A stretch of 64,000 bases of DNA from G963717155 sp963717155 (GTDB taxonomy: Bacteria > Actinomycetota > Thermoleophilia > Gaiellales > JALYLC01), in assembly GCA_963717155.1 (NCBI GenBank), contig OY970326.1, positions 2,170,001-2,234,000 of the forward strand, in the 5' to 3' direction. Positions 32,671 through 42,231 of this stretch are shown here, piece by piece. The notes beneath the pieces were generated by a model that ran no database searches, was not told the origin of the DNA, and saw only the letters and a program-made list of their open reading frames with translations. Every line of letters starts with the position of its first letter. The first letter of the stretch is position 1. A program made the position numbers and the translations under genes.

Positions 32671-35600
32671 ATGTACCGTGCAGACATGGCCACGGATGTC
32701 ACCCCCGAGTCCACATTTGGCGCCGCGACGCGACGCTGGTTCGAGCACGCCTTCGGCGACCCCACACCGGCCCAGGCCGGTGCCTGGCCGGCGATCGCGC
32801 GCGGCGAGCACGTGCTCGTGTGCGCTCCGACGGGCAGCGGGAAGACACTCGCGGCCTTCCTCGCCGGCCTCGATCGGCTGCTCGGCGAGGAGCGCCGACC
32901 CGGCTCGGGCCCCGCGCTCCTCTACCTCTCCCCGCTGAAGGCGCTCAACTACGACGTCGAGCGCAACCTCCGCTCGCCGCTCGCCGGGATCCGTGCAATG
33001 GCAGCGGCGGCAGGTGAGGAGCTGCGCGACGTCGAGGTGGCCGTGCGTACGGGCGATACCCCGGCCGACGCCCGCCGACGCATGGCCCGGCGACCGCCGG
33101 ACGTGCTGATCACGACGCCCGAGAGCCTGTTCCTGATGCTCACCTCGAGCCAGCGCGAGATCCTGCGCGACGTTCGCACCGTGATCATCGACGAGGTGCA
33201 CGCGATGGCCGCGACCAAGCGCGGCGCCCATCTCGCGCTCTCGCTCGAGCGCCTCTCTGCCCTTTGCCACGACGAGCCCCAGCGCATCGCGCTGTCTGCG
33301 ACGCAGCGCCCGCTCGAGGAGGTGGCCCGCTTCGTCGGCGGCAATCGCGACGTCACCATCGTCGACGCCGGCATCCGCAAGGAGCTCGACCTCGAGGTGC
33401 GCGTCCCGGTCGAGGACCTGGCCGACCTCGGCTACCGGCAGGGCGCGGACGGGGCAGCCCCGGCGCTCGAGTCGGTGCAGGGAGCGACCGACGGTGGAGC
33501 TCGCTCGATCTGGCCGGCGATCTATCCCGAGCTGCTCGGGCTCGTGCGCGCCCACCGCTCCACGCTGATCTTCGTGAACAGCCGGAGGCTTGCGGAGCGA
33601 CTCGCGCTGCGGCTGAACGAGCTCGCCGAACAGCCGGTCGCCCGCGCCCACCACGGCTCGCTCTCCCGCGAGGCGCGCAGCGAGATCGAGGAGGCGCTGA
33701 AGGCGGGCGCCCTGCCGTGCCTCGTCGCGACGTCGTCGCTCGAGCTCGGCATCGACATGGGCGCCATCGACCTCGTCTGCCAGGTCGAGTCGCCGGGCTC
33801 GGTCGCACGTGGTCTGCAGCGAGTCGGTCGCGCAGGCCACCAGGTGGGCGAGCCGTCACGCGGTCGCATCTTCCCGAAGTTCCGGGCCGACCTCCTCGAG
33901 TGCGCGGTCGTCGCGGGGCGCATGGGCAAGGGGCTGATCGAGGAGACGCGCGTCCCGAAGAACCCGCTCGACGTCCTCTCGCAGCAGCTCGTGGGCGCGT
34001 GCTCCGAGGGGCCCGTCGCGGTCGACGATCTCTACGCCCTCGTGCAGCGCGCCTACCCCTACCGCGATCTGCCGCGGGGCCAGTTCGACGGCGTGCTGGA
34101 CCTGCTCGCCGGACGCTACCCCTCCGACGAGTTCGCCGAGCTACGGCCGCGCCTGGTCTGGGACCGCGTGGAGGGCACCGTGCGAGCGCGCGACGGGGCG
34201 ATCCGGATCGCCATCGCGAACGCCGGGACGATCCCCGACCGCGGGCTCTTCGGCGTCTTCCTGGTGGACGGCTCCGGGCGCGTCGGCGAGCTCGACGAGG
34301 AGATGGTCTACGAGGCGCGCGAGGGCCAGGTGTTCCTGCTCGGAGCCAGCTCGTGGAGGATCGAGGAGATCACGCGCGACCGGGTCCTCGTCTCCCCCGC
34401 CCCCGGCGTGCCGGGAGCGATCCCGTTCTGGAAGGGCGATCAGGTCGGCCGGCCGGCCGAGCTGGGAGGAGCCGTCGGGCAGCTGTGCCGCGAGCTCGCG
34501 CTGCTGCCCGACGCGGCGGCGGAGCAGCAGCTCGTCGAGCAGTGCGCGTGCGAGCCGCGGGCGGCCTCGAACCTCGTGGCGTTCGTGCGCGACCAGGAGC
34601 GTGCGACGGGCGTCGTGCCCTCGGACCGGACGATCGTCGTCGAGCGCTTCCGGGACGAGATCGGCGACTGGCGCCTGTGCATCCTGTCGCCCTTCGGCGG
34701 TCGCGTCCACGCGCCCTGGGCGCTCGCGCTCGGCGCCGAGCTCCGCCGCGCCACCGGCCTCGACGCGCAGGCGCTGTGGTCGGATGACGGCATCATCGTG
34801 CACCTTCCCGACACGGACGTGCCGCCCGATGCGGGGCTCGTCGCGCTCGACCCCGAGACGGTCGAGGACATCGTGGTCGGCGAGCTCGGCGGCTCGGCGC
34901 TGTACGGCGCACGCTTCCGCGAGAACGCCGCGCGAGCGCTCCTGATCCCGCGCCGGCGCCCGGGCCAGCGAACCCCGCTCTGGCAGCAGCGGCTGCGGGC
35001 ACAATCGCTCCTCCAGGTCGCCGAGCGCTACGGATCGTTCCCGATCGTGCTCGAGACGTACCGCGAGCTCCTGCAGGACCATTTCGACCTGCCCGCGCTC
35101 CGCGAGCTGCTGTCGAGGCTGCAGACGCGCGAGATCTCACTGGTCGCAGTCGAGACCGCGGAGGCCTCGCCGTTCGCGCAGTCGCTCGCCTTCGACTTCG
35201 TCGCGCGCGCGATGTACGAGGATGACACGCCCGCCGCGGAACGCCGCATGCAGGCCCTGACACTCGACCGCGACCTGCTGCGCGAGCTGCTCGGCGCGGA
35301 CGAGCTGCGCGACCTCCTCGATCCCGAGGCGCTGGCCTCGGTGGAGCACGACCTCGCCGCGGCTCCGGGCCCCGGTGCGGACGGACTGCACGACCTGCTG
35401 CGCCGATCGGGCGATCTGACGCGCGCCGAGCTCGCCGACCGTGGGGACGACGTCGAGGCCGCCGCCGAGCAGCTGCTCCGCGAGCGCCGTGCGCTCCGCG
35501 TCCGGATCGCAGGCGAGGAGCGGCTCATCGCGATCGAGGACGCCGGCCGCTTCCGCGACGCCCTCGGCGTCGCACCGCCCGCCGGTGTGCCCGCCGCGTT

Positions 35601-37086
35601 CCTCGAGCCGGTGGAGCACGCGCTCGCGGGCCTGCTCGCACGCTTCGCCCGCCGTCGCGGACCCTTCACCACCGCCGACGCCGCGACGCGCTACGGGCTC
35701 GCCGATGAGGTGTGCGAGTCCGAGCTCGCGGCGCTCGAGGCCGCGGGCCGCCTGGTGCGAGGTGGGCTCCGGCCCGGAGGCACCGGCATCGACTGGTGCG
35801 ACCCCGACGTGCTGCGACGGATCCGGCGCGCGTCGGTTGCGGCGCTGCGCCGGGCGGTCGAGCCGGTCGAGCCGGCCGCGATCGCCCGCTTTGCGCCCGG
35901 CTGGCACGGTATCGAGCGCGGAGGCCGGGGATCGCTCGACCGGCTGCGCGAAGTGCTCGTGCCCCTGCAGTGGCTGCCGCTCTCGCCCGATGTGTGGGAG
36001 CGCGATGTGCTCGCCCGGCGCGTCGAGGGCTACCGGCAGTCGTGGCTCGACGAGCTGTGCGCGACGGGCGAGCTCGTCTGGATCGGCGCCGAGGGTGGAC
36101 GGGTCGCGCTGCTGTACCGCGACGAGGCGCCGCTCTTCGGACCGCCCCCCGGGGCGGCGCCCGCACCGCAGGGGACGGCGCACGACGCGCTGCGCGGCTC
36201 GCTCGCCGGCGGCCCGCGCTTCCTCGGCGAGCTCGCCATCGACACCGGGCTGCCGCATGCGGAGCTGACCGCCGCGCTCTGGGATCTCGTCTCGGCCGGC
36301 GAGGTCACGAACGACGCGTTCGCACCGTTGCGCGGCCCGCGCAGCGCGCCTGCTCCCCGCCCCGTGGCACGCGTGACGGGACGCCGCCTCGCCCGCCGCC
36401 GCAGCGCCCCTGCCGGCGCCTCGCTCGGGCGCTGGTCCGCGACCGCGGCGCTCTACGCCCATCCGGCCGACCCTGCCGAGCGAGCACGTGCCATCGCCGA
36501 GCTGCTGCTCGAGCGGCACGGCGTGCTGACACGCCGCGCCGTCGCAGGCGAGCAGGTCCCGGGAGGGTTCTCGGGGGTCTATCGCGCGCTCTCCGACCTC
36601 GAGACGCTCGGCGCATGCCGCCGCGGCTGGTTCGTCGACGGGCGTGGTGGCGCGCAGTTCGCCCTACCGGGCGCGATCGAGCGGCTCCGCGATGCGCGCG
36701 AGGCGCCGCTCGACCCGACCTACGTCGTGCTCGCCGCGACGGACCCGGCCAACCTGTACGGCGCAACGCTGCCCTGGCCGAGGCGCGCCGCAGGGAGAGC
36801 CTCGCGCGCCGCCGGCGCCTACGTCGTGCTGCGTGACGGCGAGCCCGAGCTGTACGTCGAGCGGGGCGGCCGCTCGCTCCTCACGCTGTCCGACAGCGCG
36901 CGCGAGAACCTCGGGCCCGCCCTCGCCGCGCTCGCGGACGAGGTGCGGCGCGGCCGGCCGCGCCGCCTGACGATCGAGCGGCTCGACGGCGAGAGCGCGC
37001 TCGAGAGCCCGGCCCTGCCCGCGTTCCTGGCGGCGGGCTTCGAGGCGGGTCCCCGCCGCCTCGTGCTGCGCGCCCCGCGCGCCTGA
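32671..37086 (+). CDS. lhr: Lhr-family ATP-dependent DNA helicase
   Basis: 1471 residues, the length of full Lhr. The N-terminal core has Walker A VCAPTGSGKTLAAFL, the DEVH box IIDEVHAMAATKRGAH, motif III SATQRP and motif VI QRVGRAGHQVG, giving 3'-to-5' DNA or RNA-DNA unwinding driven by ATP. A winged helix and the Lhr-core domain follow, then a long C-terminal Lhr-specific region with repeated winged-helix-like units (for example TRRAVAGEQVPGGFSGVYRALS). Starts at 32671 and 32686 are both possible, without a clear ribosome-binding site. Next to nei, as in mycobacteria, which supports a shared role in DNA repair. Confidence 0.95.
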   Translation: MYRADMATDVTPESTFGAATRRWFEHAFGDPTPAQAGAWPAIARGEHVLVCAPTGSGKTLAAFLAGLDRLLGEERRPGSGPALLYLSPLKALNYDVERNLRSPLAGIRAMAAAAGEELRDVEVAVRTGDTPADARRRMARRPPDVLITTPESLFLMLTSSQREILRDVRTVIIDEVHAMAATKRGAHLALSLERLSALCHDEPQRIALSATQRPLEEVARFVGGNRDVTIVDAGIRKELDLEVRVPVEDLADLGYRQGADGAAPALESVQGATDGGARSIWPAIYPELLGLVRAHRSTLIFVNSRRLAERLALRLNELAEQPVARAHHGSLSREARSEIEEALKAGALPCLVATSSLELGIDMGAIDLVCQVESPGSVARGLQRVGRAGHQVGEPSRGRIFPKFRADLLECAVVAGRMGKGLIEETRVPKNPLDVLSQQLVGACSEGPVAVDDLYALVQRAYPYRDLPRGQFDGVLDLLAGRYPSDEFAELRPRLVWDRVEGTVRARDGAIRIAIANAGTIPDRGLFGVFLVDGSGRVGELDEEMVYEAREGQVFLLGASSWRIEEITRDRVLVSPAPGVPGAIPFWKGDQVGRPAELGGAVGQLCRELALLPDAAAEQQLVEQCACEPRAASNLVAFVRDQERATGVVPSDRTIVVERFRDEIGDWRLCILSPFGGRVHAPWALALGAELRRATGLDAQALWSDDGIIVHLPDTDVPPDAGLVALDPETVEDIVVGELGGSALYGARFRENAARALLIPRRRPGQRTPLWQQRLRAQSLLQVAERYGSFPIVLETYRELLQDHFDLPALRELLSRLQTREISLVAVETAEASPFAQSLAFDFVARAMYEDDTPAAERRMQALTLDRDLLRELLGADELRDLLDPEALASVEHDLAAAPGPGADGLHDLLRRSGDLTRAELADRGDDVEAAAEQLLRERRALRVRIAGEERLIAIEDAGRFRDALGVAPPAGVPAAFLEPVEHALAGLLARFARRRGPFTTADAATRYGLADEVCESELAALEAAGRLVRGGLRPGGTGIDWCDPDVLRRIRRASVAALRRAVEPVEPAAIARFAPGWHGIERGGRGSLDRLREVLVPLQWLPLSPDVWERDVLARRVEGYRQSWLDELCATGELVWIGAEGGRVALLYRDEAPLFGPPPGAAPAPQGTAHDALRGSLAGGPRFLGELAIDTGLPHAELTAALWDLVSAGEVTNDAFAPLRGPRSAPAPRPVARVTGRRLARRRSAPAGASLGRWSATAALYAHPADPAERARAIAELLLERHGVLTRRAVAGEQVPGGFSGVYRALSDLETLGACRRGWFVDGRGGAQFALPGAIERLRDAREAPLDPTYVVLAATDPANLYGATLPWPRRAAGRASRAAGAYVVLRDGEPELYVERGGRSLLTLSDSARENLGPALAALADEVRRGRPRRLTIERLDGESALESPALPAFLAAGFEAGPRRLVLRAPRA

Positions 37087-37090
37087 GCCG

Positions 37091-37867
37091 ATGCCCGAGG
37101 GACACAGCCTGGTGCTCGCCGCGCGCCGTCTCGCGCCGTTCGCCGGAGAGACCGTGCGCGCCGAGAGCATCGACCCGCGCGGCGGTGCGGTCGCGCGAGC
37201 GCTCGACGGTGCGACGCTCGGAGATCCGAGCGCCCGCGGCAAGCACCTGCTGTGGCCGCTCGCGGACGGTAGGACGCTGCACTCGCACCTGCGGATGCAC
37301 GGCTCGTGGCGCGTGTTCCGGACGGGCGAGCGCTGGTCGAAGCCGGACCGGCAGGCCTGGCTCGTGCTGCGCACCGGGTCGCTCGTCGCGGTGCAGTTCA
37401 ACGGCCCGGTGCTCGAGCTCCTGCGGCCGGGCGGGCTCGCGCTGCACCCGGTGCTCGCGCGACTGGGCCCCGACGTGCTCGATCCCGCGTTCGATCCCGC
37501 ACACGCGGCGCGGCGCGCGGTCGCCGCCTCCGAGGATCGCGCAGTCGCCGAGCTGCTGCTCGACCAGCGGGTCGCCTGCGGCATGGGCAACATCGCGAAG
37601 AGCGAGGCGCTGTGGGCGTGCCGCACCGACCCGTTCGCGCCCCCGGAGACGGTCGGGCTCGAACGTCTCGCCGAGATCTACGATGCGGGACGCGCCTGGC
37701 TGATCGCCGGGGTGCAGCGCGGTGGCGACGCCCCGCGTCGGATCTACGGCCGGCCCGCGTGCCCGCGCTGCGGCACGCGGAGCGCGAGACAGGCGCAGGG
37801 AGACGACGGGCGCACGACCTGGTGGTGTCCGACCTGCCAGTCCGCCTCATCGCCCGATCCGGGCTAA
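37091..37867 (+). CDS. nei: Fpg/Nei-family DNA glycosylase/AP lyase
   Basis: 258 residues. Pro2 is the expected catalytic amine and Glu3 the proton donor (MPEGHS); the lysine in ARGKHLLW is the conserved beta-clamp residue. The helix-two-turn-helix is DQRVACGMGNIAKSEALW, and the C-terminal zinc finger has CPRC and CPTC pairs. The form PEGHS and the lhr neighbour fit endonuclease VIII (Nei) rather than MutM, so oxidised pyrimidines are the likely substrates. It begins four bases after lhr and is surely cotranscribed. Confidence 0.92.
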   Translation: MPEGHSLVLAARRLAPFAGETVRAESIDPRGGAVARALDGATLGDPSARGKHLLWPLADGRTLHSHLRMHGSWRVFRTGERWSKPDRQAWLVLRTGSLVAVQFNGPVLELLRPGGLALHPVLARLGPDVLDPAFDPAHAARRAVAASEDRAVAELLLDQRVACGMGNIAKSEALWACRTDPFAPPETVGLERLAEIYDAGRAWLIAGVQRGGDAPRRIYGRPACPRCGTRSARQAQGDDGRTTWWCPTCQSASSPDPG

Positions 37868-37925
37868 CCCGAACAGGGGGTGCTGCCGATACAAGCTGTG
37901 TCAACGCCGTGAGCACAGAGGTCGC

Positions 37926-38555
37926 GTGAGCGAAGAAGAGTCCCCCATCACCTGCCTGATCGCCGACGACCACGAGGTCGTCCGCGAAGGGCTGCGCCTG
38001 GCGCTGTCGCGCACACCGCACATTCGCGTGGTCGGCGAGGCAGCCGACGGCGAGGCCGCGGTCGCGCTCGCCGAGCGCCGCCGCCCGGACGTCGTGATCA
38101 TGGACGTGCGGATGGGCGGCATGGATGGGTTCGAGGCCGCGTGCAAGATCCGCGACGGCTCCTCGACGGCGGCGGTGCTGTTCTTCACCGCCCACGCCGA
38201 GCGGAACCTGCTCACACGCGGCCGGGAAGCGGGCGCGCGGGGCTACCTCCTGAAGGAGGCACCGCACGCGACGATCATCCGCGCGATCGACCGGGTCGCC
38301 GCGGGAGGAGAGTTCATCGATCCGGGCCTCGCGACCTCGATGGTCGCGAGCGATCGCGAGGGGCTGCTGACCGCCCGCGAGCGAGAGATCCTCCAGCTCC
38401 TGGCCGATGGTCTCTCGAACGCCGATGTAGCGCAGCGCCTGTTCATCTCGCAGGAGACCGTCAAGAGCCACGTGCGCCACATCCTGGCGAAGCTCGAGGC
38501 GGATACGCGGACGCAGGCCGTCGCGATCGCGCTGCGCGAGTCGATCATCGCCTGA
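37926..38555 (+). CDS. NarL/LuxR-type response regulator
   Basis: 209 residues: a receiver domain with the acidic pair in LIADDHEVV, phosphoacceptor Asp60 in VVIMDVRMGG and Lys in GYLLKEA, then a LuxR-type helix-turn-helix from about residue 145 (LTAREREILQLLADGLSNAD to SQETVKSHVRHILAKL). It binds DNA when phosphorylated, normally by the histidine kinase encoded next. The GTG at 37926 is preceded by AGAGG at a suitable distance. The 58 bases upstream contain no clear promoter. Its targets cannot be read from the window. Confidence 0.93.
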   Translation: MSEEESPITCLIADDHEVVREGLRLALSRTPHIRVVGEAADGEAAVALAERRRPDVVIMDVRMGGMDGFEAACKIRDGSSTAAVLFFTAHAERNLLTRGREAGARGYLLKEAPHATIIRAIDRVAAGGEFIDPGLATSMVASDREGLLTAREREILQLLADGLSNADVAQRLFISQETVKSHVRHILAKLEADTRTQAVAIALRESIIA

Positions 38556-38566
38556 GCGAGGTCGTC

Positions 38567-39853
38567 GTGCTTCCGTCGATCGTGGGAGAGGCGATCGGCG
38601 CGCTCCTGCTCGCGATCACGATCGTCGCACTGGCCACGCTGCTGCAGCGGGCCCGACGACAGCGGGCCGATGCCGAGCTGGCCGTCGCCTTCGAGCGCGA
38701 GATCGCGAGCGATCTCCTCGAGCAGGCAGATGCGCTCGACCGGCTCGTCGCCGCAGTCGCGGGACTGCAGGACGACCTCGACGAGCAACGCGTGCTCGAC
38801 CGGCTCGCGAGCGCGACTCGCCAGCTCCTGCAGGCGGACGCGGCGCTGGTCGTCGAGACCAGCGAGGACGGGCTGCTCGTCTGCGCAGCGCACGATGCGA
38901 CCGACCCGACGCTGGTGCCTCCTCCGCTCACGCGCTCCGGCAACGTGGCGGAGACCCTGCAGGCCGGACTCGCAGCGGAGGTCTGCTCGGTCTCGATGGG
39001 CGCCCAGGGTCAGGGACCGGCCGATCTCGCGGTGGTCAGGCGATCCCATCCGCCGTTCTCGCCGCTCGAGCTCGCGCAGCTGCGGGTGCTCGCCGACTTC
39101 GGCTCGCGGGCCCGCCAGAACGGGCGTCTGTACACCCTCGCGCGGTCGCTGCGGGCTCAGGCCGAGGAACGCGAGCGTGAGCGCGCGCGCCTGTCCGACC
39201 GGCTCCTGACAGCAGAGGAGCAGGAGCGCCGACGCCTCTCGCTGGCGCTGCACGACGGGCCGCAGCAGACGATCGCCGGCGTCGGGCTGATCCTCGAGGC
39301 GGCACTCGCTGATCTCGGCGACGACGAGCACCGAGAGACGAGCCGCGTGGTCCGGCTCGCGATCGAGCGGACCCGCGGCATCGTGCGCGACCTCCGCAGG
39401 CTCACGTTCGCGCTCGAGCCGATCACGCTTCGCGACCACGGCTTCGGCGCCGCCTTCGGCGAGCTGGCGGCACAGACCGGGGAGGCGCACAGGGTCGCCG
39501 TCGCGGTCGACGCCGCGATCGTCGACGAGCTCGAGCGACCGGTCCAGGTCTGCCTGTACCGCATCGCGCAGGAGGCGCTCGCGAACGCCGTGAAGCATGC
39601 GAACGCGTCACACGTGTCGGTCCGCGCCCACCGCCGACGCGACGGCAGCATCGAGTTCGCCGTCGCCGACGACGGCAGCGGGACGTCGCCCGAGGACCTC
39701 GACCGGCGCGGTCACCACCAGGGAGTCGATGCGATGCGCGAGCGCGCCTCCGGCATCGGTGCGAACCTCCGCTTCGAGCCGACGCCCGGCGGTGGGACCA
39801 CCGTGCGTCTCGTGGTTCCGCCGCAGGCGGGCGCTCTACCGGCCGCGGCCTGA
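38567..39853 (+). CDS. NarL-partner sensor histidine kinase (HisKA_3 type)
   Basis: 428 residues. One membrane helix near the N-terminus (IGALLLAITIVALATLL), a coiled-coil linker and a GAF-like sensor region (about 75-195, VLDRLASATRQLLQADAALVV) precede the kinase core. The phosphoacceptor is His229 in RRLSLALHDGPQQTI. The ATP-binding domain shows AQEALANAVKHANASHV, DDGSG and GGGTTVRLVVP. With only one helix and no extracellular domain, it likely senses an internal or membrane signal. It starts 11 bases after the regulator gene; GCGAGG precedes the GTG. The 3' end overlaps the convergent lgt by 18 bases. Confidence 0.92.
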   Translation: MLPSIVGEAIGALLLAITIVALATLLQRARRQRADAELAVAFEREIASDLLEQADALDRLVAAVAGLQDDLDEQRVLDRLASATRQLLQADAALVVETSEDGLLVCAAHDATDPTLVPPPLTRSGNVAETLQAGLAAEVCSVSMGAQGQGPADLAVVRRSHPPFSPLELAQLRVLADFGSRARQNGRLYTLARSLRAQAEERERERARLSDRLLTAEEQERRRLSLALHDGPQQTIAGVGLILEAALADLGDDEHRETSRVVRLAIERTRGIVRDLRRLTFALEPITLRDHGFGAAFGELAAQTGEAHRVAVAVDAAIVDELERPVQVCLYRIAQEALANAVKHANASHVSVRAHRRRDGSIEFAVADDGSGTSPEDLDRRGHHQGVDAMRERASGIGANLRFEPTPGGGTTVRLVVPPQAGALPAAA

Positions 39854-40684
39854 GCTCGCGACGCGCTCGCGGGTCAGGCGCGGCGGACCGCCGCGGCGCG
39901 CGAGCAAGATGAACGCGGCCCCGGCGCCGACGAACACCACGGCTGCCACGACCTGGTTCAGGCGCAGCGGCCCGATCTCGTGCGCGGGGTCGATCCGCAG
40001 ACCCTCGACGAAGAAGCGGCCCGCCGAGTAGAGCGCCAGGTACAGGCTGAGCAGCGCCCCACCGGCCAGCCGTTGCCAGGCGCGCCGCGACACGATCAGG
40101 ACGATCGTCCCCACCAGGATGCACCAGAGTGACTCGTACAGGAACGTCGGCTGGAAGGTCGCGTACTGCGTGTATCCGACCGGGCGGTTCGGCAGCGAGA
40201 TCTCGAGTCCCCAGGGCAGACGCGTCGGTCCGCCGAACAGCTCCTGGTTGAAGTAGTTGCCGAAGCGTCCGAGAGCCTGGGCGAAGGCTGCGCCCGGCGC
40301 AATGCAGTCGAGCAGTGCCGGCAGCGCGATCCCGTACCTGCGAGCCGCGATCGCGCCGCCGAGCATCCCGCCGAAGAGGGCTCCGTAGATGCCGAGGCCA
40401 CCCTCCCAGACCTGCGGGATGCGCTCCCAGTGACCGGCGAAGCGCGTCGACCAGTCCGTGACGACGTGGTACAGCCGCGCGCCCACGAGCCCGAACGGGA
40501 CGACCCAGAGCGCGACGGCATACGCGAGGTCCGGGTCGAGCGAGCGGCGCGCCATCTCGCGCCTCGCGACCGCGGCTCCGAGGAGCACCCCCAGTGCGAG
40601 GAGGAGCCCGTACCAGCGGATATGCAGCGGTCCCGAGTCCACCAGGAAGCGGCTCGACGGGCTCGGGATGTAGGCGAGCAGCAC
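39836..40684 (-). CDS. lgt: Prolipoprotein diacylglyceryl transferase
   Basis: 282 residues, about seven membrane helices. It transfers diacylglycerol from phosphatidylglycerol to the cysteine of lipoprotein precursors. The family signature appears as ALGRFGNYFNQELFGGPT, with the catalytic-region His in ARLYHVVTDW and the SLYLALYSAGRFFVEGLR C-terminal motif. A GTG at 40684 gives the usual MLLAYIPSPSSRFL start with HIRWYGLLLALG as the first helix; a longer frame begins in the neighbouring gene's leader. The window encodes at least one likely substrate, the PotD-like lipoprotein at 47000-48142. Confidence 0.93.
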   Translation of the reverse strand: MLLAYIPSPSSRFLVDSGPLHIRWYGLLLALGVLLGAAVARREMARRSLDPDLAYAVALWVVPFGLVGARLYHVVTDWSTRFAGHWERIPQVWEGGLGIYGALFGGMLGGAIAARRYGIALPALLDCIAPGAAFAQALGRFGNYFNQELFGGPTRLPWGLEISLPNRPVGYTQYATFQPTFLYESLWCILVGTIVLIVSRRAWQRLAGGALLSLYLALYSAGRFFVEGLRIDPAHEIGPLRLNQVVAAVVFVGAGAAFILLARRGGPPRLTRERVASSGRGR

Positions 40685-40764
40685 TGACCCGGACGGTATC
40701 CGTTCGGGGTTGGCTCGGTGAGCAGGGATAATGGAACCCAGCGTTAGCGGAAGGGGAGGCACCG

Positions 40765-42225
40765 CTGCACGTCCCAGAGCCGTTGCTCGTCGGCATCGCG
40801 GTGCTGCTCGTAGGCGCCGTCGCGGCGTGCTTCGTCGACCGGCTCGGGGCCCCGACGCTGCTGCTGTTCCTCGGACTCGGGATGCTGCTCGGCGAGGACG
40901 GCCCGGGAGGCATCCACTTCGACAACGCGACGCTCGTCCGCGACGCGGGATCGGTGGCGCTCGCGCTGATCCTGCTCGAGGGCGGCCTCCTGGCCGACGT
41001 GCCGGCGGTGCGGAGGGTCGTCCGCCCCTCTGTGCTGCTCGCGACGCTCGGCGTGGCGATCACGGCGGGCGTTGCATCGGTGGCCGCCCACGTGGCGCTC
41101 GACGTCCACTGGCGAACGGCGCTCCTGGTCGGAGCCGTCGTCTCGTCGACCGATGCAGCTGCGGTCTTCGCCGCGGTGAGAGGCGTCGGCCTGCGCCGTC
41201 GGGTCGAGTCGATGCTCGAGCTCGAGAGCGGGATCAACGACCCGTTCGCGGCGATCCTCGTGATCGGCCTCGTCGAATGGCAGACCTCGGATACCTACGG
41301 CCTCGCCGACGGCGCGCTGCTGCTCGTCCGCGAGCTCGGCCTCGGCATCGCCGGCGGTATCGTCGTCGGGATCGTCGCGGTCTGGCTGCTGCGACGGCTG
41401 CCGCTTCCCTCGGCCGGTATCGCGCCCGTGGTCGTCGTCGCCGTCGCGCTCGCCGGCTACGCAGGCGTAACGGTCCTCGGCGGCTCCGGGCTGCTCACGG
41501 CGTACCTCACCGGACTCGCGGTCGGGGACGCGCGGATCCCGCACGCCGGCGTCGTCCGAGGCTTCATGCAGGGCGCCGCCTGGATCGCGCAGATCGGGCT
41601 GTTCGTGCTGCTCGGACTGCTGGTGACTCCCTCCCGGCTCCCCGACGAGGGGCTGGCTCCGCTCGTCGTCGCGGTGACGCTGGTGCTCATCGCGAGGCCG
41701 CTCGCCGTGCTGGCGTGTACGACGCCCTTCCGCATGCCGGCGCGCGAGCAGGCGTTCATCGCATGGGCCGGGCTCCGCGGCGGTGTCCCGATCGTGTTCG
41801 CGACCATTCCGATCGCCGCGGGCCTCGCGAGCGGGGTGCGCGTCTTCGACGTGGTGTTCTACGTCGTGATCGTCTCGGTCGCGGCGCAGGGACTCACGCT
41901 GCGGATGGCGGCCCGACGACTCGGGGTCGTCGAGACGCGCCCGGTGCCGCACTTCGCCGACCTCGACGTCGCGACCCTGCAGACGCTCGGGGCCGAGCTG
42001 ATCGAGCTGGCCCCCGGCGACCTCGCGATCGCCGACGGCACCGAGATCCGTCAGCTCTTCCTACCCGGTGCGGCGATCATCGTGGCGATCCGGCGCGACG
42101 AGGCGCTGGTGGTGCCGCGGGGCGACAGCGAGCTGTATGCCGCGGACCGCCTCTACCTGCTGGTCGAGCGCACGCGCCTCGGCGAGCTGCAGCTCGGCCT
42201 CGAGATCGCGGCGGCAGCGAGCTGA
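40765..42225 (+). CDS. Cation/proton antiporter (CPA1, NhaP2-like) with C-terminal TrkA_C domain
   Basis: About 486 residues. Roughly twelve membrane helices cover residues 1-390, with the CPA-type ion-site stretch SSTDAAAVFA and LELESGINDPFAAILV. A cytoplasmic TrkA_C-like regulatory domain follows (GAELIELAPGDLAIADGTEI, ALVVPRGDSELYAADRLYLLV), as in NhaP2 K+/H+ antiporters. No ATG, GTG or TTG lies near the ribosome-binding site: AAGGGGAGG (40751-40759) is followed five bases later by CTG (40765), while the first ordinary start is a TTG at 40783, 23 bases away. I chose the CTG, which adds six residues. The exact start does not affect the assignment. Confidence 0.88.
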   Translation: MHVPEPLLVGIAVLLVGAVAACFVDRLGAPTLLLFLGLGMLLGEDGPGGIHFDNATLVRDAGSVALALILLEGGLLADVPAVRRVVRPSVLLATLGVAITAGVASVAAHVALDVHWRTALLVGAVVSSTDAAAVFAAVRGVGLRRRVESMLELESGINDPFAAILVIGLVEWQTSDTYGLADGALLLVRELGLGIAGGIVVGIVAVWLLRRLPLPSAGIAPVVVVAVALAGYAGVTVLGGSGLLTAYLTGLAVGDARIPHAGVVRGFMQGAAWIAQIGLFVLLGLLVTPSRLPDEGLAPLVVAVTLVLIARPLAVLACTTPFRMPAREQAFIAWAGLRGGVPIVFATIPIAAGLASGVRVFDVVFYVVIVSVAAQGLTLRMAARRLGVVETRPVPHFADLDVATLQTLGAELIELAPGDLAIADGTEIRQLFLPGAAIIVAIRRDEALVVPRGDSELYAADRLYLLVERTRLGELQLGLEIAAAAS

Positions 42226-42231
42226 GCGCGT

